Assembly: GCF_002291145.1 (NCBI RefSeq)
Contig: NZ_NTGE01000215.1
Span: 37,082 to 101,081, forward strand
Length of the DNA stretch: 64,000 nt
DNA from: Streptomyces sp. SA15
Lineage (GTDB): Bacteria; Actinomycetota; Actinomycetes; Streptomycetales; Streptomycetaceae
Direction: 5' to 3'
Shown here: positions 16,531 through 23,807 of the stretch, one piece after another
How positions within the stretch are numbered: position 1 is the first letter of the stretch
How the letters are laid out: every line of letters starts with the position of its first letter
Position numbers and translations under genes: made by a program
Notes under the pieces: generated by a model
Database searches by the model: none
What the model saw: the letters and a program-made list of their open reading frames with translations, nothing else
Told to the model about the DNA's origin: nothing

Positions 16531-17679
16531 ATGGACGCAACACTCGCCGTCATCGGCCTGGGCAGCATCGGGAGCATGGCCCTGTGGCAGGCCTCCCGGC
16601 TGTCCGGCTCGGTGGTGGGCTTCGAGGCAGCCACCCCTGCCCACGGCCGCAGTGCCGTGGGCGGGGACACCCGCCTGTTCCGCATGATCTACCTCGGGAG
16701 GCCCGAGTACTACCCCATCATCGAACGCTCCCGCAGCCTCTGGGCCGAGCTCGAAGCCGAAACCGGGCGGCAGGACATCCTCACGCCTACCGGGGGCCTG
16801 TCCATCGGGACAGCGAACGGCAGCTACATCAACAGCCTCCTCGAGGCAACGCGCATCACCGGAGCCGAGCACTACCTCCTCAGCCGGGAGGAGTTGGCCG
16901 AACGCTACCCGCAGCACAATCTCCGCCCCGACGACTGCGCCGTCTATGACCCCCACGGCGGCGTTCTGCGCACCGACCGCGCCGTCAGCGCCGCCGTCGC
17001 GGCGGCCCAGGCAAGCGGCGCCACCGTCCTTCAGAACACACCCGTGGACAGCATCACCGAAACCGACCACGGCGTCGTCGTCACCTCGGGCGACAGAACC
17101 TGGACGTTCGAGAAGGTCATCATCGCCTCGGGCGGCTGGTCCCGAAGGCTCATGCCCGACCACCTCAAGGCCGTCACGCAAACCCATCGGATCGTCCTGA
17201 CCTGGTTCATCGCCCAGGACGGCACACAGTTCTCGCCGGAGAACTTCCCCGCCTTCAGCCGGTGGTACGAGGATCGCTCCATGTACGGGGCACCCGCCGT
17301 CGACGGCGTGACGGTCAAGGCATCGGTGGACGGACCGCTGGCCGGGCGCGCAAGGGCAACCCCCGACCCGGACGCCGTTCCCAGGGAACTCACCCGGGAA
17401 GAAACCGAAAAGGTCACCGAGATCGTCACCGAGTTCTTCCCCGGCCTGATCCCCACCATCGCGCGCTCCGACGCCTTCCCCGACCTCTTTACCGAGGACA
17501 GGCATCCCCTCGTAGGCTGGCTGAACGAGAACAGCAGGATCTACTGCGCCACCGGATTCTCCGGAAAGGGCTTCAAAATGGCCACCGGCTACGGCCACAT
17601 CGCCGCACACGAGGCGCTCGGCAAACAGACCATCGAAGGCCTGGACTTCGTGCGTCCGGACCGGTTCAGGACCAGGTAG
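16531..17679 (+). CDS. solA: N-methyl-amino-acid oxidase (SolA/MTOX, monomeric sarcosine oxidase family)
   Basis: A 382-residue FAD enzyme. The N-terminal dinucleotide fold is AVIGLGSIGSMALWQASRL, followed by the family arginine block GGDTRLFRMIYLGRPEYYP and the C-terminal FAD loop YCATGFSGKGFKMATGYGHI. Members oxidise N-methyl amino acids such as sarcosine or N-methyltryptophan to the amino acid, formaldehyde and H2O2. The covalent-flavin Cys found in the C-Y-T-x-T-P-D-x-H block of characterised members is not seen here: the matching region reads SDAFPDLFTEDRHPLVG. Flavin may therefore be held non-covalently, or substrate preference may differ. The ATG at 16531 follows AAAAGGA. It has no obvious operon partner. 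Confidence 0.82.
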   Translation: MDATLAVIGLGSIGSMALWQASRLSGSVVGFEAATPAHGRSAVGGDTRLFRMIYLGRPEYYPIIERSRSLWAELEAETGRQDILTPTGGLSIGTANGSYINSLLEATRITGAEHYLLSREELAERYPQHNLRPDDCAVYDPHGGVLRTDRAVSAAVAAAQASGATVLQNTPVDSITETDHGVVVTSGDRTWTFEKVIIASGGWSRRLMPDHLKAVTQTHRIVLTWFIAQDGTQFSPENFPAFSRWYEDRSMYGAPAVDGVTVKASVDGPLAGRARATPDPDAVPRELTREETEKVTEIVTEFFPGLIPTIARSDAFPDLFTEDRHPLVGWLNENSRIYCATGFSGKGFKMATGYGHIAAHEALGKQTIEGLDFVRPDRFRTR

Positions 17680-17738
17680 CCGCCCACTCCGGCCGCCTCG
17701 GCGCAGTGGCCTCGGTATCGCCATTCGGCTGACGGTCA

Positions 17739-17768
17739 TTGCGGGACTCATCTCTTGATGTCCCGCAA
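17739..17768. repeat. Inverted repeat, possible terminator of the amine oxidase gene
   Basis: TTGCGGGAC (17739-17747) and GTCCCGCAA (17760-17768) are perfectly complementary 9-base arms around a 12-base loop, 60 bases after the solA stop. It could end solA transcription, or be an operator or recombination relic at the start of the TniQ-like frame. Confidence 0.5.
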
Positions 17769-18710
17769 CGATGCCGAGAACCAGCCGTATGCCGAACGCG
17801 CCCCCTGGGCCGTCCTCGCCCCGGCCGCCGTCCTGGGCCCTGCTCGCGGCGCTCGAAGACATATACGAAGCGTCTACTCAACGACGGCGGCATCTCCCCG
17901 AATCTCGCAGTGGCCACGTCCACTCGTGCACCTGGTTTCCGCGTGCACGGCAGACTCCGCGACTCCCCGTGCTCCTACCGGTTCACCGTCGATGAAGTCC
18001 CGCCGTACCTTCCTCTCGACTGGTTCTCGCACCACTTCACCGACCTCAGAACGCAACTCCCCGATGCCACGTACCGCGACGACCGTCTTCTCCGCCGCGG
18101 AGCGTCGCTCCGCCTCGCCGAACTGGTCACAGGGCTCACGTGGCCGGAGTGCGCGGAAGCGTTGGACGTCGGCAACGGCGTGGGGAGATACACGCTCAAC
18201 GCACTGGGCCGCCGACTCACCGAGAACCGACTGGGGCCAGCCTTCACCCGAGCCGTCGATCAAGTCGCCGAGCGACTCGTCGTCTCGGCCCATCGGACCA
18301 ACTATGCCAACCGACGCCGCAGAATGGCACGTTGGAGCATGGGCGACACCCACTGGTCCCGCCTCTTCGAAGAGCTGCCTGGACTCGCGCGCATGCGTGC
18401 CACGGCAGATCCCCGCATCGCCTCGATCATCGCCTGGAGCGACGTCACACGGGCCGAAGCCCCGCAATGCCCCATCGTCAGGAAGGAGCGCGGCAGAGGA
18501 GACGCCCGACTGCTCACCTCCCGCACCAGCGCGCTCCACGAAGCCGACGTCGGCCGCGGCGAACGATTCCGCCTGCGCCAACGCCTCAGCCTCTACGCCA
18601 CGCAACTCGCGGCAGCCTGCGACCAGAATCAGCTTCTGTGCGTCTCCGTACGCGCGATCGTCGCGGAAGAGACCCGTACTCGCCGCACGACCCAGTTGCG
18701 CTGGCCCTGA
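17739..18710 (+). CDS. TniQ-like transposition protein, probably 5'-truncated
   Basis: The open frame covers 323 residues, but the first 60 or so have an improbable composition and no clear start. From residue 80 it reads RFTVDEVPPYLPLDWFSHHF, LLRRGASLRLAELVTGLTWP and ECAEALDVGNGVGRYTL, then an Arg-rich helical tail (HRTNYANRRRRMARWSMGD). This pattern (LP-x-x-WF-x-x-HF, then a helix-turn-helix) resembles the C-terminal part of TniQ/TnsD-type target-selection proteins of Tn7/Tn5053-like transposons in actinomycetes. The characteristic N-terminal PxPxESL region and the partner genes tniA and tniB are absent. Transposon-end-like repeats lie about 110 bp downstream, which supports the reading. 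The family call is moderate. Confidence 0.5.
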   Translation: MRDSSLDVPQRCREPAVCRTRPLGRPRPGRRPGPCSRRSKTYTKRLLNDGGISPNLAVATSTRAPGFRVHGRLRDSPCSYRFTVDEVPPYLPLDWFSHHFTDLRTQLPDATYRDDRLLRRGASLRLAELVTGLTWPECAEALDVGNGVGRYTLNALGRRLTENRLGPAFTRAVDQVAERLVVSAHRTNYANRRRRMARWSMGDTHWSRLFEELPGLARMRATADPRIASIIAWSDVTRAEAPQCPIVRKERGRGDARLLTSRTSALHEADVGRGERFRLRQRLSLYATQLAAACDQNQLLCVSVRAIVAEETRTRRTTQLRWP

Positions 18711-18785
18711 GGAATTAGCAGGTCAGCGGGTCTAGGACGCCAACAAGCCAAGCCCATCGCGCGTCAGGCCAAGCGCTCCGTTCAG

Positions 18786-18829
18786 TGCCAACTATCCCGC
18801 TTTTATGCCAACTAAAAATCCTCGTCACA
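18786..18829. mobile_element. Candidate transposon end with two transposase-site repeats
   Basis: TGCCAACTA occurs at 18786-18794 and again at 18806-18814, exactly 20 bases apart, followed by an A-rich stretch and TCGTCACA ending at 18829. Read inwards from the right, this is TGTGACGA, then an AT-rich spacer, then two TAGTTGGCA repeats. This is the layout expected for a Tn7/Tn5053/Tn552-type terminus (TG at the tip, short direct transposase-binding repeats inside). It lies between the TniQ-like gene and the stop codon of the acyl-CoA dehydrogenase gene (18835). No matching left end was found in the window. Confidence 0.55.
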
Positions 18830-18834
18830 GTGCC

Positions 18835-20046
18835 TTAACGCCGTACCCGCGGCATCCCCAGCCCGATCCACGAGATGATCTCCCGCTGGATCTCGTTGTT
18901 GCCGCCGCCGAAGGTGAAGATCACCGCCGAGCGGTAGCCCCGTTCCAGCTCGCCGTGGAGCACCGCGCCCGCCGAGCCCTCCTTCAGCGGGGCCGCGGCT
19001 CCGACGATCTCCATCAGCCAGGCGTAGGCGTCCCGCCGGGCTTCGGAGCCGTACACCTTGACCGCGGAGGCGTCCTGCGGGGTGAGGGTGCCGTCCTGGA
19101 CGGCGCCCACCATCCGCCAGTTGAGGAGCTTCAACGCGTCCAGGCGGGCGTGGGTGCGGGCGAGCAGGCGGCGCACCCAGGGGAGGTCGACGACTCGGCG
19201 GCCGTCGGCGAGTTTTGTCTCCATGGCCCAGCGCTGCACGTCGTGCAGGGCGCGGATCGCCGTGGTGCCGTGGGCGGCGAGGGTGACGCGTTCGTGGTTG
19301 AGCTGGTTGGTGATCAGCCGCCAGCCCTGGTTCTCCTCGCCGACCCGCCGGGAGACCGGGACGCGCACGTTCTCGTAGTAGCTGGCCGTGGTGTCGTGCG
19401 AGGCGAGGGTGTTGATGAGGGTGCAGGAGTAGCCGGGGTCGGTGGTCGGCATCAGCAGCATGGTGATGCCCTTGTGCGGCGGGGCGTCCGGGTTCGTGCG
19501 GACGGCCAGCCAGACCCAGTCGGCCGTGTCGCCGTTGGTGGTCCAGATCTTCTGGCCGTTGACGACGTACTCGTCGCCGTCCCGCACCGCGCGCGTCTTC
19601 AGGGAGGCCAGATCGGTGCCGGCGTCGGGCTCGCTGTAGCCGATGGCGAAATCGATCTCGCCGGAGAGGATCCTCGGCAGGAAGTAGGCCTTCTGCTCCT
19701 CCGTGCCGTACTGCATGATCGTCGGGCCCACGGTGTTCAGGGCCATCAGCGGCAGGGGGACGCCGGCCTGGGCGGCCTCGTCGAAGAAGATGAACTGCTC
19801 CATGGCCGTCAGGCCCCGGCCGCCGTACTCCTTCGGCCAGCCGACGCCGAGCCAGCCGTCCGTGCCGAGCCTGCGGATGGTGTCGCGGTAGAAGCGTTTC
19901 TGGGCGGCCCGGTCGGTGATGGGGGCACCTCCCATGCCTTTAGGGCTATGGGGGAGTGCGTGGGCGTTGTCCGGCACCAGGTCGGCGAAGTAGGCGCGCA
20001 GTTCGGTACGCAGCCGCTGCTGCTCGGGCGTGTGGTCGAGATGCAC
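18835..20046 (-). CDS. Acyl-CoA dehydrogenase family protein
   Basis: A 403-residue flavoenzyme catalysing alpha,beta-dehydrogenation of acyl-CoA. Seen: an N-terminal helical domain, the FAD-binding block AIGYSEPDAGTDLASLKTRA, the mid-domain VNGQKIWTTNGDTADWVWLA, and the C-terminal helical domain with RYRSAVIFTFGGGNNEIQRE-type ending. The GTG at 20046 has GGAGG 8 bases upstream. A palindromic repeat element is inserted in frame near residues 28-40, adding HSPKGMGGAP where relatives have a short linker. No operon partner is adjacent: the stop lies 5 bp from a transposon end, and the upstream gene at 20153 is separated by 106 bp. Confidence 0.92.
   Translation of the reverse strand: MHLDHTPEQQRLRTELRAYFADLVPDNAHALPHSPKGMGGAPITDRAAQKRFYRDTIRRLGTDGWLGVGWPKEYGGRGLTAMEQFIFFDEAAQAGVPLPLMALNTVGPTIMQYGTEEQKAYFLPRILSGEIDFAIGYSEPDAGTDLASLKTRAVRDGDEYVVNGQKIWTTNGDTADWVWLAVRTNPDAPPHKGITMLLMPTTDPGYSCTLINTLASHDTTASYYENVRVPVSRRVGEENQGWRLITNQLNHERVTLAAHGTTAIRALHDVQRWAMETKLADGRRVVDLPWVRRLLARTHARLDALKLLNWRMVGAVQDGTLTPQDASAVKVYGSEARRDAYAWLMEIVGAAAPLKEGSAGAVLHGELERGYRSAVIFTFGGGNNEIQREIISWIGLGMPRVRR
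19925..19959. repeat. Palindromic repeat element inserted in a coding sequence
   Basis: GCACCTCCCAT (19925-19935) and ATGGGGGAGTGC (19948-19959) are near-complementary arms around TGCCTTTAGGGCT... sequence. The motif resembles the short palindromes with GCACCTCCC/GGGGGAGTGC arms that recur between Streptomyces genes. Here the element sits inside the acyl-CoA dehydrogenase gene and keeps the frame, adding about 12 residues. Confidence 0.6.
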
Positions 20047-20152
20047 GGCGCCTCCAGGCTCCCCAAGGCCGGTCCTGACGGCGCACACCGTAGAACGTGT
20101 TTCAGAAATTGGGAATGGGCATGCGTAAGCGCCCCCGCGACGCGCAAGGGAC

Positions 20153-20527
20153 TCAGGCGAGCGTCGCCATGAAGTCCGTGCAGGCCTGGGCGCACGCACG
20201 GCACGCCTTCGCGCTCTCCTCGGCATCCGGTTGCCGGTCGAAGACGTGGGCGCACTCCAGGCACACCGACCGGCACCACTCCAGTTGCACGCGGATGGCC
20301 GCCTCGTCGAGGTGGTTCTGCTCGGACAACACGCGGCAGGTCGCGTCGCAGACCTCCGCGCACATGATCCCCTTGCGTCGTACGAGTTCCTGCTCCTCGG
20401 TCCCGTCCGGATCCACCAGACTGGCGCGCAGGGCACACGCCCGCGCGCACTCGGTGCACGCCTGCGCGCAAGCGAAACGGTCCTCCAGGAACCGGAAGAG
20501 CTCCTGCTGGGATGTCGTCGATGTCAC
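20153..20527 (-). CDS. Four-helix-bundle copper-storage-type protein (DUF326/Csp)
   Basis: A 124-residue cytoplasmic protein with about 13 cysteines spaced along four helices: FACAQACTECARACALRA, KGIMCAEVCDATCRVLS, VQLEWCRSVCLECAHVFDR, SAKACRACAQACTDFM. This CxxxC-repeated four-helix pattern is that of Csp3-type copper storage proteins and DUF326, which bind many Cu(I) ions inside the bundle. No signal peptide is present, so storage would be cytosolic. The GTG at 20527 gives the expected N-terminus; the ribosome site is weak. It is divergent from the ChaB gene. Confidence 0.9.
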   Translation of the reverse strand: MTSTTSQQELFRFLEDRFACAQACTECARACALRASLVDPDGTEEQELVRRKGIMCAEVCDATCRVLSEQNHLDEAAIRVQLEWCRSVCLECAHVFDRQPDAEESAKACRACAQACTDFMATLA

Positions 20528-20662
20528 ACCGCTCGGGTAGCCGTAGGCGAACGTGCCAAACCAGGTGCTCCCCAGGCTTTCCGCCCGTTTTCCACAGCCC
20601 GCGCCGGGCACCCGGGGAGCGTTCGCACACCACGGCGGACCACGACCGACGGAGGTGGACCC

Positions 20663-21061
20663 GTGCCCGGACGACAGGAGCTGCCGTCGACCCTGGAGCG
20701 CTCCGCCAAGGACGCCCAGCGCACCTGGATCAAGGCGCACGACTCGGCGGTGGAGCAGTACGGCGAGGGCGAGCGCGCCCACCGGGTGGCTTACGGCGCG
20801 CTGAAGCACAAGTACGAGAAGGTCGGCGACCACTGGGAGCGCAAGGAAGGCGGGCGCAAGGGCCCCTCGGACCCGCAGTCGGCCCGGCCCCGGGGCCGCG
20901 GCGGGCGCAGTGGCGAGGGCGTCGACGAGAGCGCCTCGAAGGAGCATCTGTACGACGTCGCGAAGCGCCTGGGTATCGACGGCCGGTCGCGGATGAGCAA
21001 GGCGGAGCTGCTCGACTCGATCCGCAAGGCCAACCGATCGAAGACGCGGGCGGCGCGCTGA
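20663..21061 (+). CDS. chaB: ChaB-family protein with a Rho_N/SAP-like C-terminus
   Basis: A 132-residue protein. Residues 1-55 are a ChaB domain (RQELPSTLERSAKDAQRTWI, then AHDSAVEQYGEGERAHRVAY and ALKHKYEKVGDHWERK). Residues 90-130 are a Rho N-terminal/SAP-like helical module (SKEHLYDVAKRLGIDGRSRM, SKAELLDSIRKANR) joined by a charged linker. The GTG start has GGAGG 7 bases upstream. Such proteins are abundant stress-related proteins in Streptomyces; the SAP-like end suggests nucleic-acid binding. It heads a plus-strand run of small genes that precedes the cytochrome b gene. Confidence 0.9.
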   Translation: MPGRQELPSTLERSAKDAQRTWIKAHDSAVEQYGEGERAHRVAYGALKHKYEKVGDHWERKEGGRKGPSDPQSARPRGRGGRSGEGVDESASKEHLYDVAKRLGIDGRSRMSKAELLDSIRKANRSKTRAAR

Positions 21062-21098
21062 GTCGGTTCACCGGCACAGCCACGGGTACTCGCGTGCC

Positions 21099-21464
21099 AT
21101 GAATACCGCATGGATGGACATCGCCGCAGGCCGGGGCGCCCTCGGCGTCGGCCTGATCGTGGCGGGGGTGGTGGTCGTGGCGGTGCTGATCGGCGCCTTC
21201 TGGCTGGGCGTCCGGGTCAAGCGCCGGGAGCTGCCACCGCCATCCCCCGAGGAGCAGCCGCGGCCGCCGGACGGTGGTCCGGTCCGCGAGGTGCGGGAGA
21301 ACCGGGAACCCCACGACGTGCCGCGCAGCGATCACCGTCTGACCCCGCACGAGCTGCCCGGCCACGGCAACGTCCCGACCCGGACCAGTCCGTCGAAGGA
21401 ACGGCCCCGCTGGAACGAGGGCAGCAGCGGTTCGTTCGGCAGCGGCGGGCCGGGCGCCCGCTGA
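21099..21464 (+). CDS. DUF6479-type membrane protein
   Basis: A 121-residue protein with one N-terminal membrane helix (GALGVGLIVAGVVVVAVLIG, then FWLGVRVKRRE) and a long, disordered, Pro/Arg/Glu-rich cytoplasmic tail. The pattern, including the tail motif RWNEGSSGSFGSGGPG, matches proteins annotated DUF6479 in Streptomyces, whose role is unknown. It starts 37 bp after chaB on the same strand. Confidence 0.8.
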   Translation: MNTAWMDIAAGRGALGVGLIVAGVVVVAVLIGAFWLGVRVKRRELPPPSPEEQPRPPDGGPVREVRENREPHDVPRSDHRLTPHELPGHGNVPTRTSPSKERPRWNEGSSGSFGSGGPGAR

Positions 21465-21522
21465 AACACCTCGCGACGGAGCCGTCGCCCAGAGCGAAGA
21501 GCGCACAGAGGAAGTGAGATCC

Positions 21523-21876
21523 ATGGCCGACCCCGGTCGCGACACCCTGCCGCTGCCCGATTACGACCACCTGCCGATCGGCGGCCTGGAGAGCCGCATC
21601 CGGTCACTGAACACGGAGGAGGTCGAGGAGCTGCTGGCGTACGAGCGGACGCACGCCGACCGGCTCCCGGTGACCGAGCTGCTGACGGCACGCCTGGAGC
21701 AGCTGGAGGCGGGCGCCGAGCCGACGTCCGGCGACCCGGGCGCCCTGCGCCCCGAGCAGCAGGCCGAGGGCCGCACCGGCTCCCCGGTGTCCCCCGCGAC
21801 CTCGCCGCAGCCCTCCAGCCCGCCCCCGCACGGTACGCCCGACCAGCGGGGCAAGCCGAAGGGTGATCGTACGTAA
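21523..21876 (+). CDS. Small hypothetical protein with a conserved helical N-terminus
   Basis: A 117-residue protein. Residues 8-65 (LPLPDYDHLPIGGLESRIRS, LNTEEVEELLAYERTHADRL) form a short helical domain found in many actinomycete proteins, ending in a disordered Pro/Gly-rich tail. There is no membrane segment. The ATG at 21523 with an AGGAAG site upstream is preferred to the GTG at 21514. It is 58 bp downstream of the DUF6479 gene and may be cotranscribed with it. Function unknown. Confidence 0.75.
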   Translation: MADPGRDTLPLPDYDHLPIGGLESRIRSLNTEEVEELLAYERTHADRLPVTELLTARLEQLEAGAEPTSGDPGALRPEQQAEGRTGSPVSPATSPQPSSPPPHGTPDQRGKPKGDRT

Positions 21877-21912
21877 CGGTTTCCGGCACGGCCGCTCGGG
21901 CACCCGTCGGCC

Positions 21913-23421
21913 GTGCTGTCGAGGAAGAGAAGGGCCCGTGACGCGGGGAAGCGCGCCGCCGACTGGACGGACGGACGGCTGCCCGTCAGTGAGGGCGGCG
22001 GCCTGCTACGGAAGGCCTTTCCCGACCACTGGTCGTTCCTGCTGGGCGAGATCGCCCTCTACAGTTTCGTCGTCCTGCTGCTGACGGGCGTGTGGCTGAC
22101 GCTGTTCTTCCACCCGTCCATGACGCAGGTCGTCTACGACGGCTCCCACCGGCCGCTGGACGGCGTACGCATGTCGGAGGCCTACCGCTCGACGCTGCAC
22201 ATCAGCTTCGACATACGCGGCGGTCTGCTGATCCGCCAACTCCACCATTGGGCAGCGCTGGTGTTCCTCGCGGCGATCGGCGTACACCTGCTGCGGGTCT
22301 TCTTCACGGGCGCGTTCCGCCGCCCCCGTGAGGTCAACTGGATGATCGGCGTGACGCTGTTCCTGCTGGCGCTCGCCGAGGGCTTCGCCGGCTACTCCCT
22401 GCCGGACGACCTGCTCTCCGGCACGGGCCTGAGGATCGCGCAGGGCATCATGCTGTCGATCCCGGTGGTGGGGACGTACATCAGCATGTTCGCGTTCGGC
22501 GCCGAGTTCCCCGGGCACGACATGATCCCCCGGCTGTACTCCCTGCACATCCTGCTGATCCCCGGCCTGCTCCTCGCCCTCGTGACCGTCCATCTGATCC
22601 TGGTCTTCCACCTGAAGCACACGCACTGGGCCGGTCGCGGCCGCACCAACCGCAACGCCGTCGGCAAGCCCATGTTCCCTCAGTTCGTGGCGAGTTCGAG
22701 CGGCCTGTTCCTCATCGTCTTCGGTGTGCTGACGCTGCTCGCGGGTGTGGCGCAGATCAACCCGGTCTGGGCGTACGGCCCCTACCGCTCGGACGTCGTG
22801 TCGACGGGTTCCCAACCGGACTGGTACGTCGGCTTCCTGGAGGGCTCGCTCAGACTGGTGCCGCCCTGGGAGACGGCCGTCGCCGGGCACACGGTGATGT
22901 GGAACGTGCTGCTGCCCGCCGTGGTGCTCCCCCTCGCGCTCTTCGCGGTGCTGTACGCGTACCCGTTCCTGGAGCGGCGGTTCACCGGGGCCGCCGAGAA
23001 CGACGAGGAGCACCACCTCTGCGACCGACCGCGCGACAGGCCCGTGCGCACGGGCCTCGGCGTCGCCGCCGTCTGCTTCTACGGAGTCCTGCTCGCTGCG
23101 GGCGGCAACGACATCCTCGCGCACACCTTCAAGGTCTCGCTGAACACGCTGACCTGGGTGTTCCGGATCGCCCTCGTGGTGCTGCCGCCGCTCGCCCTCC
23201 TGGTGACCAGGGCCGTGTGCCACGCGCTCCAGGAGGCCGACCGTGAGCGGCTGGCCGAGGGCGAGGAGACCGGCGAGGTGCGGCAGACGATCGCGGGCGG
23301 ATACGTCGAGAGCCATGAGCCGCTCGACGAGGAACGGCGGTACGTGCTCAGGTCCTACGGCCACTCCTACGACGATGGGGTGGACGAACCACCGCCCCGC
23401 GAGGGCGAGTTGGAGCCCTGA
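21913..23421 (+). CDS. qcrB: Cytochrome b subunit, QcrB-like
   Basis: A 502-residue integral membrane protein of the bc-complex cytochrome b family. Heme ligand pairs are visible as LHHWAALVFLAAIGVHLLRV (His-x13-His) and SLHILLIPGLLLALVTVHL (His-x14-His). The quinol-site motif is PDWY in place of PEWY (GSQPDWYVGFLEGSLRL). Eight to ten helices and a hydrophilic C-terminal tail are expected. No Rieske (qcrA) or cytochrome c (qcrC) gene is adjacent, so this looks like the second, non-housekeeping copy of actinomycetes. It converges on a ctaF-like/ctaD pair and overlaps the ctaF-like gene by 55 bp at the 3' end. The GTG at 21913 lacks a clear ribosome site. Confidence 0.9.
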   Translation: MLSRKRRARDAGKRAADWTDGRLPVSEGGGLLRKAFPDHWSFLLGEIALYSFVVLLLTGVWLTLFFHPSMTQVVYDGSHRPLDGVRMSEAYRSTLHISFDIRGGLLIRQLHHWAALVFLAAIGVHLLRVFFTGAFRRPREVNWMIGVTLFLLALAEGFAGYSLPDDLLSGTGLRIAQGIMLSIPVVGTYISMFAFGAEFPGHDMIPRLYSLHILLIPGLLLALVTVHLILVFHLKHTHWAGRGRTNRNAVGKPMFPQFVASSSGLFLIVFGVLTLLAGVAQINPVWAYGPYRSDVVSTGSQPDWYVGFLEGSLRLVPPWETAVAGHTVMWNVLLPAVVLPLALFAVLYAYPFLERRFTGAAENDEEHHLCDRPRDRPVRTGLGVAAVCFYGVLLAAGGNDILAHTFKVSLNTLTWVFRIALVVLPPLALLVTRAVCHALQEADRERLAEGEETGEVRQTIAGGYVESHEPLDEERRYVLRSYGHSYDDGVDEPPPREGELEP

Positions 23422-23807
23422 CCGTCGCGTCCCGCGTACTGGAAGACCATGCCGAACACCCCGTGCCCGAGGACGCCCAGACCGAGGAGGGCGAGCCACA
23501 GGCCGTAGACCACGCCGAGGGCGAGGAGGACGGAGCCCAGCGCGGTGGTGATCGGCCAGGGGCTGTGTGGTGAGAAGAAGTCCAACGGGCCTGCGGTGTC
23601 GACGACTTCGGCGTCCTTCCGGTCCTGGGCCCGCTTGCCGCGCCGGCGGTACTGGACGTGCAGGAAGAAGGCGACAAGCGCGGCCATCAGGAAGGCGAGG
23701 GTCAGGACCGCCGTGCCGGCGGGCTCCCGCGAGCGCCAGCCGTAGCCGAGGGCGGTGACCACGAAGAAGGTCGCCACGCCGGTGAACAGGCGGGCCTCGG
23801 TGCGCAT
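23367..23807 (-). CDS. ctaF: Cytochrome c oxidase subunit IV (CtaF-like)
   Basis: A 146-residue protein with two pairs of membrane helices: ARLFTGVATFFVVTALGYGW and VLTLAFLMAALVAFFLHVQY, then ALGSVLLALGVVYGLWLALL and GVFGMVFQYAGR. The DFFSPHSPWP linker is typical of actinobacterial CtaF. Its ATG overlaps the ctaD stop by one base (TGATG), so it is translationally coupled to ctaD. Its 3' end runs 55 bp into the oppositely oriented qcrB gene. Confidence 0.87.
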   Translation of the reverse strand: MRTEARLFTGVATFFVVTALGYGWRSREPAGTAVLTLAFLMAALVAFFLHVQYRRRGKRAQDRKDAEVVDTAGPLDFFSPHSPWPITTALGSVLLALGVVYGLWLALLGLGVLGHGVFGMVFQYAGRDGQGSNSPSRGGGSSTPSS

